The notes beneath the pieces were generated by a model. The model was given only the letters and a program-made list of their open reading frames with translations, was not told the DNA's origin and made no database searches. Of a stretch of DNA of 61,809 nucleotides, positions 35,687-44,689 are shown piece after piece. The translations under genes and the position numbers were made by a program. The stretch is from the NCBI GenBank assembly GCA_945952315.1, contig CAMFIE010000024.1:1-61809 (forward strand). The letters are read 5' to 3'. The DNA is from an uncultured Rhizobium sp. (lineage in GTDB: Bacteria; Pseudomonadota; Alphaproteobacteria; Rhizobiales; Rhizobiaceae). Position 1 is the first letter of the stretch. Every line of letters starts with the position of its first letter.

Positions 35687-36622
35687 CTACAGATTCTTAA
35701 AGTACTCTATTGTGCGAGTGAGCCCTTCGCGGACACTCACGCGTGGAGACCAGCCAAACGTCTCACGCGCCAATGTTATGTCCGGGCAACGCTGCCGAGG
35801 GTCATCCTGAGGCAAATCGCGATACACCAAGCGGGACGTTGATCGGGTAAGTTCGATGATCAGCGAGGCAAGCTGGATCATCGTATACTCCTCGGGATTT
35901 CCGGTGTTGAGCGGCCCATGGAAGCCGACGGGCGCAGAGGAGAAAACGCGAAACGCATCGATCAGATCGTCTACATAGCAGAAGCTGCGGGTCTGTGATC
36001 CATCTCCGTAGATCGTAATGTCCTCGCCATTCAGCGCCTGATTTATGAAATTGGTAACGACCCGCCCGTCATCTGCAGCCATGCGGGGGCCGTAGGTGTT
36101 GAAAATGCGAACAACTCTCACATCAAGATTATGAAAGCGCAGATAGTCGAAGCAGAGAGTTTCGGCGCAGCGCTTGCCTTCGTCGTAACAAGCCCTGATC
36201 CCGATTGGGTTCACACAGCCGCGGTAGCTTTCCGGTTGCGGATGCAATTCCGGATCGCCATAGACTTCGCTGGTAGACGCCTGAAAGAAAAGCGCGTTGT
36301 TCTTGCGCGCTAATTCAAGCAAGTTGTTTGTTCCGAGTACGCAAATCTGCGTGGTGCGGATAGGGTCCAATTGGTATTTGGGCGGGGATGCCGGGCAGGC
36401 GAGATTATAGATTTCGTCGGCTTTGATATCAAGCGGATGCAAAATATCGTGTCGGACGAGATCGAAACGACTTTCTGTGGCCAGATGCGCCACGTTTTTC
36501 TCCGAACCGGTAGACAGGTCGTCGACGCAGATCACGCGCCGTCCTTCCGACAGAAGTCGGTCACATAGATGAGATCCCAGAAAACCGGCGCCGCCGGCGA
36601 CAATTGCCGTTAAAGCCATCAC
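35687..36622 (-). CDS. UDP-glucuronate decarboxylase (UDP-xylose synthase)
   Basis: 311 residues. Glycine motif GGAGFLGSHL, the UXS-type stretches LACPASPPKYQLDP and STSEVYGDPELHPQPESYRG, and catalytic YDEGKR (Tyr-x-x-x-Lys). These distinguish UXS from other epimerases. It converts UDP-glucuronate to UDP-xylose using bound NAD+. It is convergent with ugd, separated by 27 bp. Its ATG overlaps the stop of the glycosyltransferase gene. Confidence 0.87.
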   Translation of the reverse strand: MMALTAIVAGGAGFLGSHLCDRLLSEGRRVICVDDLSTGSEKNVAHLATESRFDLVRHDILHPLDIKADEIYNLACPASPPKYQLDPIRTTQICVLGTNNLLELARKNNALFFQASTSEVYGDPELHPQPESYRGCVNPIGIRACYDEGKRCAETLCFDYLRFHNLDVRVVRIFNTYGPRMAADDGRVVTNFINQALNGEDITIYGDGSQTRSFCYVDDLIDAFRVFSSAPVGFHGPLNTGNPEEYTMIQLASLIIELTRSTSRLVYRDLPQDDPRQRCPDITLARETFGWSPRVSVREGLTRTIEYFKNL

Positions 36623-37470
36623 AAACCCTTTTTTATGAAACGAAGATAGAACGCCAGAAGGAGATGGGTTCCGGTGAAAAAGGCCGCCGACACAATACCC
36701 GTCCGCTCGAAGTTGCGGTGAACGTGAAAGAGGCGTCGCATTATGACGAGTTTTGATCCTGATATCTGTCCGGCAACCCGACGATAGTGGAGTAGCTGCT
36801 CGTCAAGCTTGAGGCATCGTACTCCGCTGCGCAGGATCCGCAGCCAACAGTGGTAATCTTCCACCGCCTTGTAGCGCAGGTCCTCTTCGAACGGAAACTG
36901 TAGTGCGAGATCGCGCGACATCACCACGCTCGAAGTCGGGATTCGGCCTTTGATGCGGTGTCTGGCAAAAGAAATCCAGTGACATCGCGGTGGGGATTGT
37001 ATCACCGCATGCGCAACCTCAGTGCCATCAGCAAAATCACGCATGCTCGTGCAACTGAACACCGCGTTTTCCTTTTCCAGCATTGCAAGCTGCATCTCAA
37101 GTTTTTGCGGGTGCCAGATATCATCTGAATCAAGGAAGGCGACAAGAGGACTACTGCTGCTTTCAACGCCCCGGTTTCGTGGGGCGGCCGGAGCACCGTG
37201 GTTCTTGTCAAGTGGCAACAAACGGATGCGGCCATCTTGTTTTGCAAGATCTGTTACGATGCTGCGGGTTGCGTCGGTAGAATGATCGTCGACCACCACC
37301 GCCTCCCAAGAAGTGCAGGTTTGTGCGATCAAGCTTGCGAGGGTCGATGCAATCGTCCTTGCCGAGTTGTAGGCAGGGATAACCACGGTAACGCTGGGAA
37401 TGTTCTGCATCTCTCCACCGGTCTGCTTGATGGCATATCTGCCACCTCGTGTCTCTTGCACCAGGTTCAT
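36619..37470 (-). CDS. Family 2 glycosyltransferase
   Basis: 283 residues. GT-A fold: VTVVIPAYNSARTI near residue 28, VVVDDHSTDAT, and LVAFLDSDDIWHPQK (DxD-type). A C-terminal amphipathic or single membrane segment (AAFFTGTHLLLAFYLRF) anchors it at the inner membrane. The donor sugar is not predictable; the neighbours suggest xylose or a common hexose. An alternative start at residue 21 (MQNIPSVTV) is possible and would give a more typical N-terminus. Confidence 0.85.
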   Translation of the reverse strand: MNLVQETRGGRYAIKQTGGEMQNIPSVTVVIPAYNSARTIASTLASLIAQTCTSWEAVVVDDHSTDATRSIVTDLAKQDGRIRLLPLDKNHGAPAAPRNRGVESSSSPLVAFLDSDDIWHPQKLEMQLAMLEKENAVFSCTSMRDFADGTEVAHAVIQSPPRCHWISFARHRIKGRIPTSSVVMSRDLALQFPFEEDLRYKAVEDYHCWLRILRSGVRCLKLDEQLLHYRRVAGQISGSKLVIMRRLFHVHRNFERTGIVSAAFFTGTHLLLAFYLRFIKKGL

Positions 37471-37488
37471 TGGACACCTGCTGGCGCT

Positions 37489-38265
37489 TTATGCGGGTCT
37501 ATAAGCCTTTCTGACAGGTATGCCCGCCTCTGCCAGAGCTTGCTTGGCTCCTGCCGGCGTGAGTTCGGTGAAATGGAATATGCTGGCTGCGGCAACGGCC
37601 GATGCCCCTGCATCTCTCACAACTTCCACCATATGCTGGTAACTTCCAGCCCCCCCCGATGCGATCACGGGGATAGATACAGCCTTCACGACGGATTCGA
37701 CCAACTTTAGATCGTAACCTTTGAAGGTGCCATCTCGTTCAATAGAGGTAAGGAGGATCTCGCCCGCTCCCCTGTCCTCCATCTCTTTTGCGAACGCGAC
37801 CACATACTTGCCGGTATCGAATGTGCCAGCTCGGCTGAAGCACCGCCAATCCGCCCCATCGCTGCGCACATCAAGGCTTGCAACGACACACTGGGTTCCA
37901 TAACGGCTGGCAATTTCCGTAACGAGTTGGGGTTTATCGTACAGGGATGTATTGAGACTAACCTTGTCTACACCCGCGCGCAGGAGAATCTGAACCTGCT
38001 CGATGTCACGAATCCCGCCACCGAATGTGAGAGGAACAAAACAATCCCTGCCGAAATCGTTGATCGATTCATAGTCAGGATCACTTTGGTCAATATGGGC
38101 CGTAATATCGGCAAGAATCAATTCGTCGACTTCGCGCTGATTGTAGACCTTGATTGACGGCAATACCGGACCAACCCGCCGCCAGCTATCGAAGCCCACG
38201 CCTTTAACCAGGCCGAATTGCTTCCAGAGTAGAGTGGGTATGACCCGTGTCTTCAGCATCGTCAA
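37489..38265 (-). CDS. HisF-like cyclase subunit of a sugar amidotransferase
   Basis: 258 residues. TIM barrel of HisF type: RVIPTLLWKQFGLVKG, FVPLTFGGGIRDIEQVQ, VVASLDVRSDG, EILLTSIERDGTFKGYDL and VIASGGAGSYQHM. Asp11 of true HisF is replaced in the altered N-terminal strand (TLLWK instead of CLDVK), so it is a paralogue for surface-sugar modification. It works with the HisH-like gene (overlap 4 bp) and the WbpG/PseA-like gene. Confidence 0.87.
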   Translation of the reverse strand: MTMLKTRVIPTLLWKQFGLVKGVGFDSWRRVGPVLPSIKVYNQREVDELILADITAHIDQSDPDYESINDFGRDCFVPLTFGGGIRDIEQVQILLRAGVDKVSLNTSLYDKPQLVTEIASRYGTQCVVASLDVRSDGADWRCFSRAGTFDTGKYVVAFAKEMEDRGAGEILLTSIERDGTFKGYDLKLVESVVKAVSIPVIASGGAGSYQHMVEVVRDAGASAVAAASIFHFTELTPAGAKQALAEAGIPVRKAYRPA

Positions 38266-38891
38266 AAGCTCGCGAAGTTCTTGAGCACCGCAAATCCTGC
38301 GCGTGAACTCTTCTCCGGGTGGAACTGCGTGCCCCAGACATTGTCTTTGTGTACCGCCACAACGAATTCCGTACCGTAGACCGTAACCGCGGCGACATGT
38401 TCGGGATTAACAGTATTGAAAGCGTAACTGTGGACGAAGTAAAAGTCGGATCCGTCTGGAATCCCGGCCAGCAAGGCTGCGCCGGAATTGCGGCTAAAAA
38501 CCTCATTCCAACCCACATGCGGAAGCCGAAGTCCGTGGTCGGCCGCTGGCAACTTAAGCACGGTACCAGGGACGAAGCCCAAGCCAGCGGTACCAACCTC
38601 GTTAGCCGAACCTTCTACACCCAAGTCGGACAGCAATTGCATTCCAACACATATGCCCAAGAGAGGCATCTTGTCTGTCAGAACGCATTTCTTCAACGCG
38701 GTAACCCAACCGCCCGCATGAAGCCGCATCATGCATTCCGTGTAACTGCCGACACCGGGAAGAATAACGCGCTCTACACTCGTTATTTGTGACGGGTCCT
38801 TCAATAACACACCCGTTATATCAAGCTCCTCAAGCGCACGCTCGAGCGAACCTATATTCCCTACACCGTAATCGACAATTCCGATCTTCAT
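38262..38891 (-). CDS. HisH-like glutamine amidotransferase subunit
   Basis: 209 residues. Class I glutaminase: nucleophile Cys in PLLGICVGMQLL near residue 84, and the His-x-Glu pair in QFHPEKS. It opens with IVDYGVGNIGSLERAL. It releases ammonia from glutamine and channels it through the HisF-like barrel. It overlaps hisF-like and lies 7 bp after the WbpG-like gene. A true histidine biosynthesis role is unlikely because no other his genes are present. Confidence 0.88.
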   Translation of the reverse strand: MKIGIVDYGVGNIGSLERALEELDITGVLLKDPSQITSVERVILPGVGSYTECMMRLHAGGWVTALKKCVLTDKMPLLGICVGMQLLSDLGVEGSANEVGTAGLGFVPGTVLKLPAADHGLRLPHVGWNEVFSRNSGAALLAGIPDGSDFYFVHSYAFNTVNPEHVAAVTVYGTEFVVAVHKDNVWGTQFHPEKSSRAGFAVLKNFASF

Positions 38892-38898
38892 ATGGACT

Positions 38899-40050
38899 TC
38901 AAACGTTGTCGTAGTTTATTTTGGTGAGGTTACCTTGTCTGTCTTTCATCAGGCTGCCATCGGCGTTGCGCTTGAAAATCTTCTTGTTGGTGAACCGGTC
39001 GCAGACCTTAATGAATTCCTCGACGGTCATTTCGAGGGGAGCAAGGATCTTCTCAAGCGGCTTGTCCAGATAGAACCAGGGGAACTTACCATCGTGAACT
39101 TTCACGACGTCAAGGGCATCCTGACGCGTCAGTCGACCTCGCCGGATATGCAGGCAGGCCAGATCTGTTGCCCGGCCGAAACCGAACTTGAGAAACTTGA
39201 AGTAATCATGGATACCAGTTTGGTAGTTATCCAGGTTCTCATAGTTCACGATCGACCCCTCCACAGCCTTGTGGAAGCTCGTGAACCCGTTTGCAACCGA
39301 AACGAGGGTGTTGCTCAATCCATCCCACGGCAGATAGTGCCCCAGAAACAACCCAGTCACTCCGACGCGGTTCAGTTCTTCGTCAGTCGGATAGCTGTAG
39401 TTGATAAGATCTCGGGCCTGGATGTCATGCTGGCCTATGATATCGGTCACCCGCATGCCAAGCAGGCCACCAAACTCTTCGAGCCAACGTCGTGTCAGCA
39501 CATTGTCTTCAGCCGCAGTCGCTGGGCCACCATACTCATTCTGCGAATTCTCGCCCCAAATAATCAATGGAACATTGAACTGAACTGCAGCACGCACCGG
39601 AATCGTGAAAATCCCAACATGTTCAGGCCAGGAAATATCTCCAACCTGCGTCAAGCCGATGCGGTTAAGCTTCGCTCGAACGACTGGATTAGGTGAAACC
39701 TCAATATAGTCGACGCCGAGATTCTTGATGTTCTGAATGTTTTTGCGACCAATATCTGACAGGTCGCAGGTCGTAGATGTGACACAAAGCGGGTTAAGAC
39801 CCAGCTGCAGCATCTTGACCACCTGGTAGGTGCTGTCCTTCCCGCCACTCACCGGAACAATACAATCCCAATTGGACCCGTCTGTGCATCTGTAACGGGA
39901 CAGAATATCATTCAGCTCCAGTTGCCGTTTATCCCAATCGACAGTCTTGCGGTTTTCATAGCTCCGGCATGCATTGCACACAAACTCTCCATCAAGGCGA
40001 AGGTCCGGCTTTGTGTCGGGCATGATACAATTTCGGCAATAGGTCAGCAT
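38899..40050 (-). CDS. N-acetyl sugar amidotransferase (WbpG/PseA-like)
   Basis: 383 residues. Zn-type CRNCIMPD and CNACRSYE at the N-terminus, then the PP-loop SGGKDSTYQ near residue 69, and VTSTTCDLSDIGRKN. Members use ammonia from HisH/HisF to turn an N-acetyl group into an acetamidino group on sugars such as pseudaminic or bacillosamine derivatives. Encoded with its two partner subunits, it is the third part of the trio. The end of the gene touches the upstream methyltransferase (40050 shared). Confidence 0.9.
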   Translation of the reverse strand: MLTYCRNCIMPDTKPDLRLDGEFVCNACRSYENRKTVDWDKRQLELNDILSRYRCTDGSNWDCIVPVSGGKDSTYQVVKMLQLGLNPLCVTSTTCDLSDIGRKNIQNIKNLGVDYIEVSPNPVVRAKLNRIGLTQVGDISWPEHVGIFTIPVRAAVQFNVPLIIWGENSQNEYGGPATAAEDNVLTRRWLEEFGGLLGMRVTDIIGQHDIQARDLINYSYPTDEELNRVGVTGLFLGHYLPWDGLSNTLVSVANGFTSFHKAVEGSIVNYENLDNYQTGIHDYFKFLKFGFGRATDLACLHIRRGRLTRQDALDVVKVHDGKFPWFYLDKPLEKILAPLEMTVEEFIKVCDRFTNKKIFKRNADGSLMKDRQGNLTKINYDNV

Positions 40051-40700
40051 CAGCGGTCGGCTCCGTCCTCTACGGTCTTCTCCATCAGGAACCAGGTGAT
40101 GTCGTCCTGCGGGAACTTGGGATCGCGGCGATAGGCAAAGCCATAGTCGACAAGCTTCATTTCCGGATATCTTTCCATGATTTCACCGGCAAAATCACGT
40201 TTGAACAGGCGATCCGAATGCCCGCGATAAGCAATCGCTACCGGTGCCGGATTGTAATATTCGCATACAAGCAAGTATCGGCGCGTCGATTTCACCAGAC
40301 GATCGTAAACCTGACCGAGCACTTCCGGGTTAATATGGATCAGAACGCCTTTGATAAGCGTGATGTCCCATTGCTGCGTCGGAGAAAAGTCTGTGATCGA
40401 CTGACAATGAACATTCTCGGGACCAATCACTTTTCCAAGCTCTTCGGCAGCCTGAGCATTAATCTCGATTGCGTTGAATTGCATACCAGGATGCAGAAGT
40501 TTCAACGCCCGGATGTTCATCCCGATATTTGCGCCGAATTCTATGCAGCTGTCGCAACGGGCGGTCTGCGCCAATGCCTTGCTGAAAAACTGGAGGTTCG
40601 AAGCAAGCAGCTGGTCCCCCTGATTCCGATTGATATACTCGTTTCCGAACTCACCTGCCCAGAAGGCTTCTTGTTCGGTAACGTATTGATCTTTTTTCAT
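40050..40700 (-). CDS. Pseudaminic acid biosynthesis-associated methyltransferase
   Basis: 216 residues from ATG 40700 (AGGA upstream), which drops an implausible 23-residue extension. Motif I is CIEFGANIGMNIRAL; post-motif regions are MQFNAIEIN and LIKGVLIHINPE. The family consists of small methylases found beside Pse pathway genes; the exact target (a Pse N-acyl or O group) is not known. It overlaps the pseF stop by 4 bp and the WbpG-like gene by one base. Confidence 0.8.
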   Translation of the reverse strand: MKKDQYVTEQEAFWAGEFGNEYINRNQGDQLLASNLQFFSKALAQTARCDSCIEFGANIGMNIRALKLLHPGMQFNAIEINAQAAEELGKVIGPENVHCQSITDFSPTQQWDITLIKGVLIHINPEVLGQVYDRLVKSTRRYLLVCEYYNPAPVAIAYRGHSDRLFKRDFAGEIMERYPEMKLVDYGFAYRRDPKFPQDDITWFLMEKTVEDGADR

Positions 40701-41413
40701 AATGATCCTCGTGGAAAAGGGTTGTTCATTTCTTGCATCTGCCTGAACATCCATTCCGCACGTTCCCAATCTTCGGGCGTATCAATATCTTGGACCCGAT
40801 ATCGAGGCAACAGAAATGCGGTTGATCGCGGGCAAAAGATTGGTCGGCTCTGTTGCCATGCCGTTCGCGAAGCCCAGTAAAATTGCCCGGCGTCATGGTA
40901 GGCTTCGACAAGATCTTGAGACCGCGTTGTCAGGTGTTCAGGATGAAACATCTGCACTTGATGCTTCTCGTCTAGATGGAATGCCCGCTGGATGGGAAAT
41001 GCGTATGTGGTAGCGGAGAAAACATAATCAGCCTGAGAAGTCTGGAATACATCCAGTGCATCGTCAATGTCAGTTTCGCGCAAGAACGGTGCCGTGGCAT
41101 AGATACAGCAAACTGGGTCTTCCCCCATATCGTTGCCCGACAACCAGCCAACCGCATGCTTCATTACCGCACCTGTAGTAGCATGGTCGTCAGCCAATTC
41201 GGTCGGCCGGACAAAAGGCGTTTCTGCCCCATATGCACGGGCAACTTGCGCAATTTCCTCATCATCCGTCGACACGATGATTCTTTGGATATGGCGGGTT
41301 CGCGCTGCTGCTTCGATGCTCCAAGCTATCATCGGCTTGCCACCAAACGAGCGGATATTCTTGCGCTCGATACGTTTACTTCCACCCCGCGCAGGGATTA
41401 CGGCCGTTATCAT
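40697..41413 (-). CDS. pseF: Pseudaminic acid cytidylyltransferase PseF
   Basis: 238 residues. Nucleotide-binding motif IPARGGSKRIERKNIRSFGG at residues 6-25, then IVSTDDEEIAQVA and YATAPFLRETDI. It activates pseudaminic acid with CTP to CMP-Pse, the donor for the transferase. PseF rather than NeuA is indicated by the Pse context and the ending (DIDTPEDWERAEWMF). It overlaps pseC and the downstream methyltransferase. Confidence 0.88.
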   Translation of the reverse strand: MITAVIPARGGSKRIERKNIRSFGGKPMIAWSIEAAARTRHIQRIIVSTDDEEIAQVARAYGAETPFVRPTELADDHATTGAVMKHAVGWLSGNDMGEDPVCCIYATAPFLRETDIDDALDVFQTSQADYVFSATTYAFPIQRAFHLDEKHQVQMFHPEHLTTRSQDLVEAYHDAGQFYWASRTAWQQSRPIFCPRSTAFLLPRYRVQDIDTPEDWERAEWMFRQMQEMNNPFPRGSL

Positions 41414-42564
41414 CTGTTCTCTTCCAGCAATCGGAGAATTTGATCGACAACATAGTCCACGTTTTCATTGGTCATAGATGCATAAACCGGAATCGAAATC
41501 GCTTGCTCGTAGTAGTTCATCGCGGACGGATAAAGGGACGCATCATGCCCGAGACTACGGTAGTACGGCTGGCTCGGTACCGGTATGTAGTGTACGTTAA
41601 CGCCTATGTCGGCTTTTCGGAGGCCTTCAAAAACCTTGAGGCGTATATCGGGATTCACGCGAATAACGTATAGATGCCAAGATGAAACTGCCTGGTCGAT
41701 CAGCGTTGGCAATTGCAGACCACTGTTTCTCAGCTTGTGATCGTAGCGGGCAGCAATTTCGCGCCGTCGCATTACGAATTGGCGCAGTCTAGACATCTGG
41801 CTGAGGCCGAGCGCCGCCTGCAAATCTGTCATCCGGTAGTTCAGGCCCAGCGAAACCTGCTGATAGTACCAAGGCCCATCGGGTTGATGTGTCATCAAGT
41901 TGCTGTCTCGGGTGATACCATGGCTTCGCAACAACTGCATGCTTTGCGCCAGAGCGGCGTCATTGGTGGTGCATAGGCCGCCTTCTGCGGTGGTGATAAT
42001 CTTTACCGGATGAAAGCTGAACACGACAATGTCGCTGTGGGCACAATTACCCACCGGTGCCGACGCGTATTCAGCGCCAATCGCATGAGAGGCATCTTCT
42101 ATGATCTTGAAGCCATATTCTCGTGCAAGTGCGCTGATCGCAGCCATATCGCAAGACTGGCCGCACAAGTGAACGGGTATCACGGCCTTTGGCAACCGCC
42201 CCGTCAGTTTCGCTTGCTCCAGCTTCTTGCCAAGTTTTTCGGGGCACATGTTCCATGTGTGCTCGTCGATGTCCACAAAGTCGACATCTGCACCACAGTA
42301 GAGCGCGCAGTTTGCACTTGCCACGAATGTTATGGGAGACGTCCAAACAATATCACCTGGCCCCACTCCCAACGCCATGCATGCGATGTGCAGAGCGCTG
42401 GTAGCGCTGTTGACGGCCACCGCATGGCGGGCACCACAATATTCAGCGACCGCGGCTTCAAACGCAGGAACGGCGGGGCCCTGCGTCAGATAATCAGAGG
42501 TAAGCGTGGAGATGACTGCATCGATGTCATCTTTTGAGATATCCTGGCGGCCGTAAGGGATCAT
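41410..42564 (-). CDS. pseC: UDP-4-amino-4,6-dideoxy-N-acetyl-beta-L-altrosamine transaminase PseC
   Basis: 384 residues, DegT/DnrJ/EryC1 family. PLP-binding Lys lies in FSFHPVKIITTAEGG (around residue 188). IPYGRQDISKDDIDAV is the standard PseC start. It aminates C4 of the 4-keto sugar from PseB with glutamate. It overlaps pseF by 4 bp and sits 15 bp after pseB, forming the main pse operon. Confidence 0.92.
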   Translation of the reverse strand: MIPYGRQDISKDDIDAVISTLTSDYLTQGPAVPAFEAAVAEYCGARHAVAVNSATSALHIACMALGVGPGDIVWTSPITFVASANCALYCGADVDFVDIDEHTWNMCPEKLGKKLEQAKLTGRLPKAVIPVHLCGQSCDMAAISALAREYGFKIIEDASHAIGAEYASAPVGNCAHSDIVVFSFHPVKIITTAEGGLCTTNDAALAQSMQLLRSHGITRDSNLMTHQPDGPWYYQQVSLGLNYRMTDLQAALGLSQMSRLRQFVMRRREIAARYDHKLRNSGLQLPTLIDQAVSSWHLYVIRVNPDIRLKVFEGLRKADIGVNVHYIPVPSQPYYRSLGHDASLYPSAMNYYEQAISIPVYASMTNENVDYVVDQILRLLEENR

Positions 42565-42579
42565 ATCAGATTACCGCAC

Positions 42580-43614
42580 CTAACCCTTCACCACATGATC
42601 CGTAATCAACGTACGCAATTGATCAACTGTGAGGAAGTCGACATTGGTGCCGCTATTATAACTGAAATCACTGTCGACGCGGCGTCCACCGGTCTTAGCA
42701 AGATACTGCTCAACCACTTCATCGCCGCTAGCAGGCAGGATCGCGTAGTAATCGCCAATATCGACTGTATTGAGGCTGTCGCTGACGGTTATCATTTCTT
42801 CATGGATCTTTTCGCCGGGCCTGATTCCAACCACCGGTTTTTCGCACTCCGGCCCGACCGCCTCAGCAACGTCGAGAATCCGGTAGGACGGGATCTTTGG
42901 AACCAGGATCTCTGAGCCTTGGGCGTTCTTGATGGACCAGAGCACCATGTTGACGCCGTCTTCAAGGGTAATATTGAACCGCGTCATCCGCGGGTCGGTA
43001 ATGGGCAGGACCCCGGAAGCCTTTGCGTTCAGGAAGAACGGGATTACCGACCCACGACTGCCCATCACGTTGCCGTATCGCACGACGGAAAAGCGAAGAT
43101 CGCGGGATCCCCGAATGTTGTTGGCAGCAATGAACAACTTGTCAGAGCAAAGCTTGGTCGCGCCATAGAGATTGATCGGTGCGGCCGCCTTGTCGGTTGA
43201 CAAAGCGATGACCACTTTCACCTTGTTGGACAGACATGCCTCAATAAGATTTTCCGCTCCAAGCACATTTGTGTTGATGTACTCCATCGGATTGTATTCC
43301 GCTGCCACAACCTGCTTCAGGGCGGCGGCATGAACAACGATGTCAATCCCTTCCAAGGCTCGAACCAGTCGGCCACGGTCGCGTACATCACCCAGCATAT
43401 AACGCAGACCTGGATATCTACTTTCAGGAAAGCGCTGCTGCATCTCGAACTGCTTGAGCTCGTCGCGGGAGAAAACAACAAGACGCTTGATGTTTGGGCA
43501 TTGCTCGAGCACGCGCTTCACGAATGCCTGACCGAATGAACCGGTTCCACCTGTCACGAATATGGACATATCGTCCGTAATTAGCGTTTCGTCATAGGCC
43601 TTAAGCGTCATCAT
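42580..43614 (-). CDS. pseB: UDP-N-acetylglucosamine 4,6-dehydratase (inverting) PseB
   Basis: 344 residues. Rossmann motif FVTGGTGSFGQAF, VFSRDELKQFEMQQRF, HAAALKQV and NVLGAENLIEAC, with Lys in STDKAAAPINLYGATK. These match PseB/FlaA1-type 5-inverting dehydratases and not the retaining PglF type. It is the first step of the Pse pathway. Of the two start ATGs, 43614 and 43611, either is possible; MSIFVTGG at residue 16 is the more conserved start. Upstream lie two overlapping dyads (43661-43710). Confidence 0.9.
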   Translation of the reverse strand: MMTLKAYDETLITDDMSIFVTGGTGSFGQAFVKRVLEQCPNIKRLVVFSRDELKQFEMQQRFPESRYPGLRYMLGDVRDRGRLVRALEGIDIVVHAAALKQVVAAEYNPMEYINTNVLGAENLIEACLSNKVKVVIALSTDKAAAPINLYGATKLCSDKLFIAANNIRGSRDLRFSVVRYGNVMGSRGSVIPFFLNAKASGVLPITDPRMTRFNITLEDGVNMVLWSIKNAQGSEILVPKIPSYRILDVAEAVGPECEKPVVGIRPGEKIHEEMITVSDSLNTVDIGDYYAILPASGDEVVEQYLAKTGGRRVDSDFSYNSGTNVDFLTVDQLRTLITDHVVKG

Positions 43615-43660
43615 CTTACTTTCTCAAATCTAGGACATTTTACGGTAGAAGACCGCTTGT

Positions 43661-43710
43661 CCCATTTCGCCAATACGGTTCTTTCAGGCGAAATGGGAAC
43701 CAAGGTTCCC
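43661..43710 (-). promoter_or_regulatory. Two overlapping hairpins upstream of pseB
   Basis: Arms CCCATTTCGCC (43661-43671) and GGCGAAATGGG (43687-43697) are perfect 11-bp complements around 15 bases. The dyad GGGAACC-AA-GGTTCCC (43695-43710) shares the last three bases, so the two stems exclude each other. They lie between the FkbM methyltransferase stop and the pseB start in the direction of transcription. There is no T-run for simple termination. The pair could control pse operon expression, or only be termination/antitermination debris. Confidence 0.5.
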
Positions 43711-43729
43711 ATGGTTAGCCCGGCGTTCC

Positions 43730-44623
43730 TCAGGACAAATTGTCTTTCGGGACCATAAACGCGAGCGGATATACGTCGTCAAGATTTTTGGGGTCCAGTT
43801 TCTCGAGAGTATAGAAACGGCCACTGAACACCAGGGCCACCGCGCGTTTCAAATAGTTTCGGCCCTTGTCATGTACGCGGACACCCCACAATTCGTAACC
43901 GTCGGAATTCAATACGAATTCCGCCAGTTTCGGCTGCGATCTGGTGAACCACTCAAAACCCACGAGCGGTTTGAATTCATGGAAGATCGACCGCAAGGCG
44001 AGCATGATTTCCTCCTCCATGCCCTCGACATCAATCTTGATGAATGTCTGGTTCAGATCGCTAGAAAACTGACGAACGAACTCGTCCGCCGAAACCAGCT
44101 CGACCTTATGCTCGGTACCAAACTGTTCGGCTGACAAGCCAAATACTTCCGGCAGCAGCTGCGAACGTTCTCGCACTCGGCTCAGCCCGTGTTCTGTAGC
44201 TGATTCCACAAGCGTTCCACTGGTGTCCTCGCTGGCAAGGCCGACATTGTGTCGTGTCACATTCAGCAGATTGTTTCCCAGCGTGTTGGCTTCGAGGATT
44301 TTGAACAGGATGGGGTGCGGTTCAACGCTCTCAATTCTGTCGAATACATGGGCGAGGCCAACAGTGTGGTTGCCGATATTGGCACCGATGTCGATCATCC
44401 GCTTGGTTCGGCCGGTCTTACGGCAGATCTCTTCAAGAATTTCCAGGACTCCGGCTTCGAAATACCCCTCGGCCATCACATGTTTGTCGATGCTGCCAGA
44501 GAGTTGCGTAAACATCCTGTGCTTGCGCTTGGCAGCGCGGGAGGCGAGCCAGGTCAGGAACCCATAGGTAAACAGATATCGGAGCGCCGGTACGCCTGGC
44601 TTGATTTCGAAATAGGATTTCAT
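43730..44623 (-). CDS. FkbM-family methyltransferase
   Basis: 297 residues. Motif I MIDIGANIGNHTVGLAHVF near residue 75 and ESVEPHPILFKIL, then FIKIDVEGMEEEIMLAL, the FkbM signature. It O-methylates a sugar hydroxyl or an acyl chain. It is transcribed in the same direction as pseB after 115 bp and follows the KpsC/S-like gene by about 66 bp. A hydrophobic segment near residues 20-32 (FTYGFLTWLA) may bind the membrane. Confidence 0.85.
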   Translation of the reverse strand: MKSYFEIKPGVPALRYLFTYGFLTWLASRAAKRKHRMFTQLSGSIDKHVMAEGYFEAGVLEILEEICRKTGRTKRMIDIGANIGNHTVGLAHVFDRIESVEPHPILFKILEANTLGNNLLNVTRHNVGLASEDTSGTLVESATEHGLSRVRERSQLLPEVFGLSAEQFGTEHKVELVSADEFVRQFSSDLNQTFIKIDVEGMEEEIMLALRSIFHEFKPLVGFEWFTRSQPKLAEFVLNSDGYELWGVRVHDKGRNYLKRAVALVFSGRFYTLEKLDPKNLDDVYPLAFMVPKDNLS

Positions 44624-44689
44624 AGTAGACGGGCTTTCGGTTCAATGGACGGAGTGCAGGGTGGGCTGTATCGCAGCAGCATACGCATA

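Noticed and set aside
38262-38891. True histidine biosynthesis (hisH/hisF)
   Set aside because: They sit between sugar genes with a WbpG-like partner, and the HisF-like N-terminus is altered; no other his gene is present.
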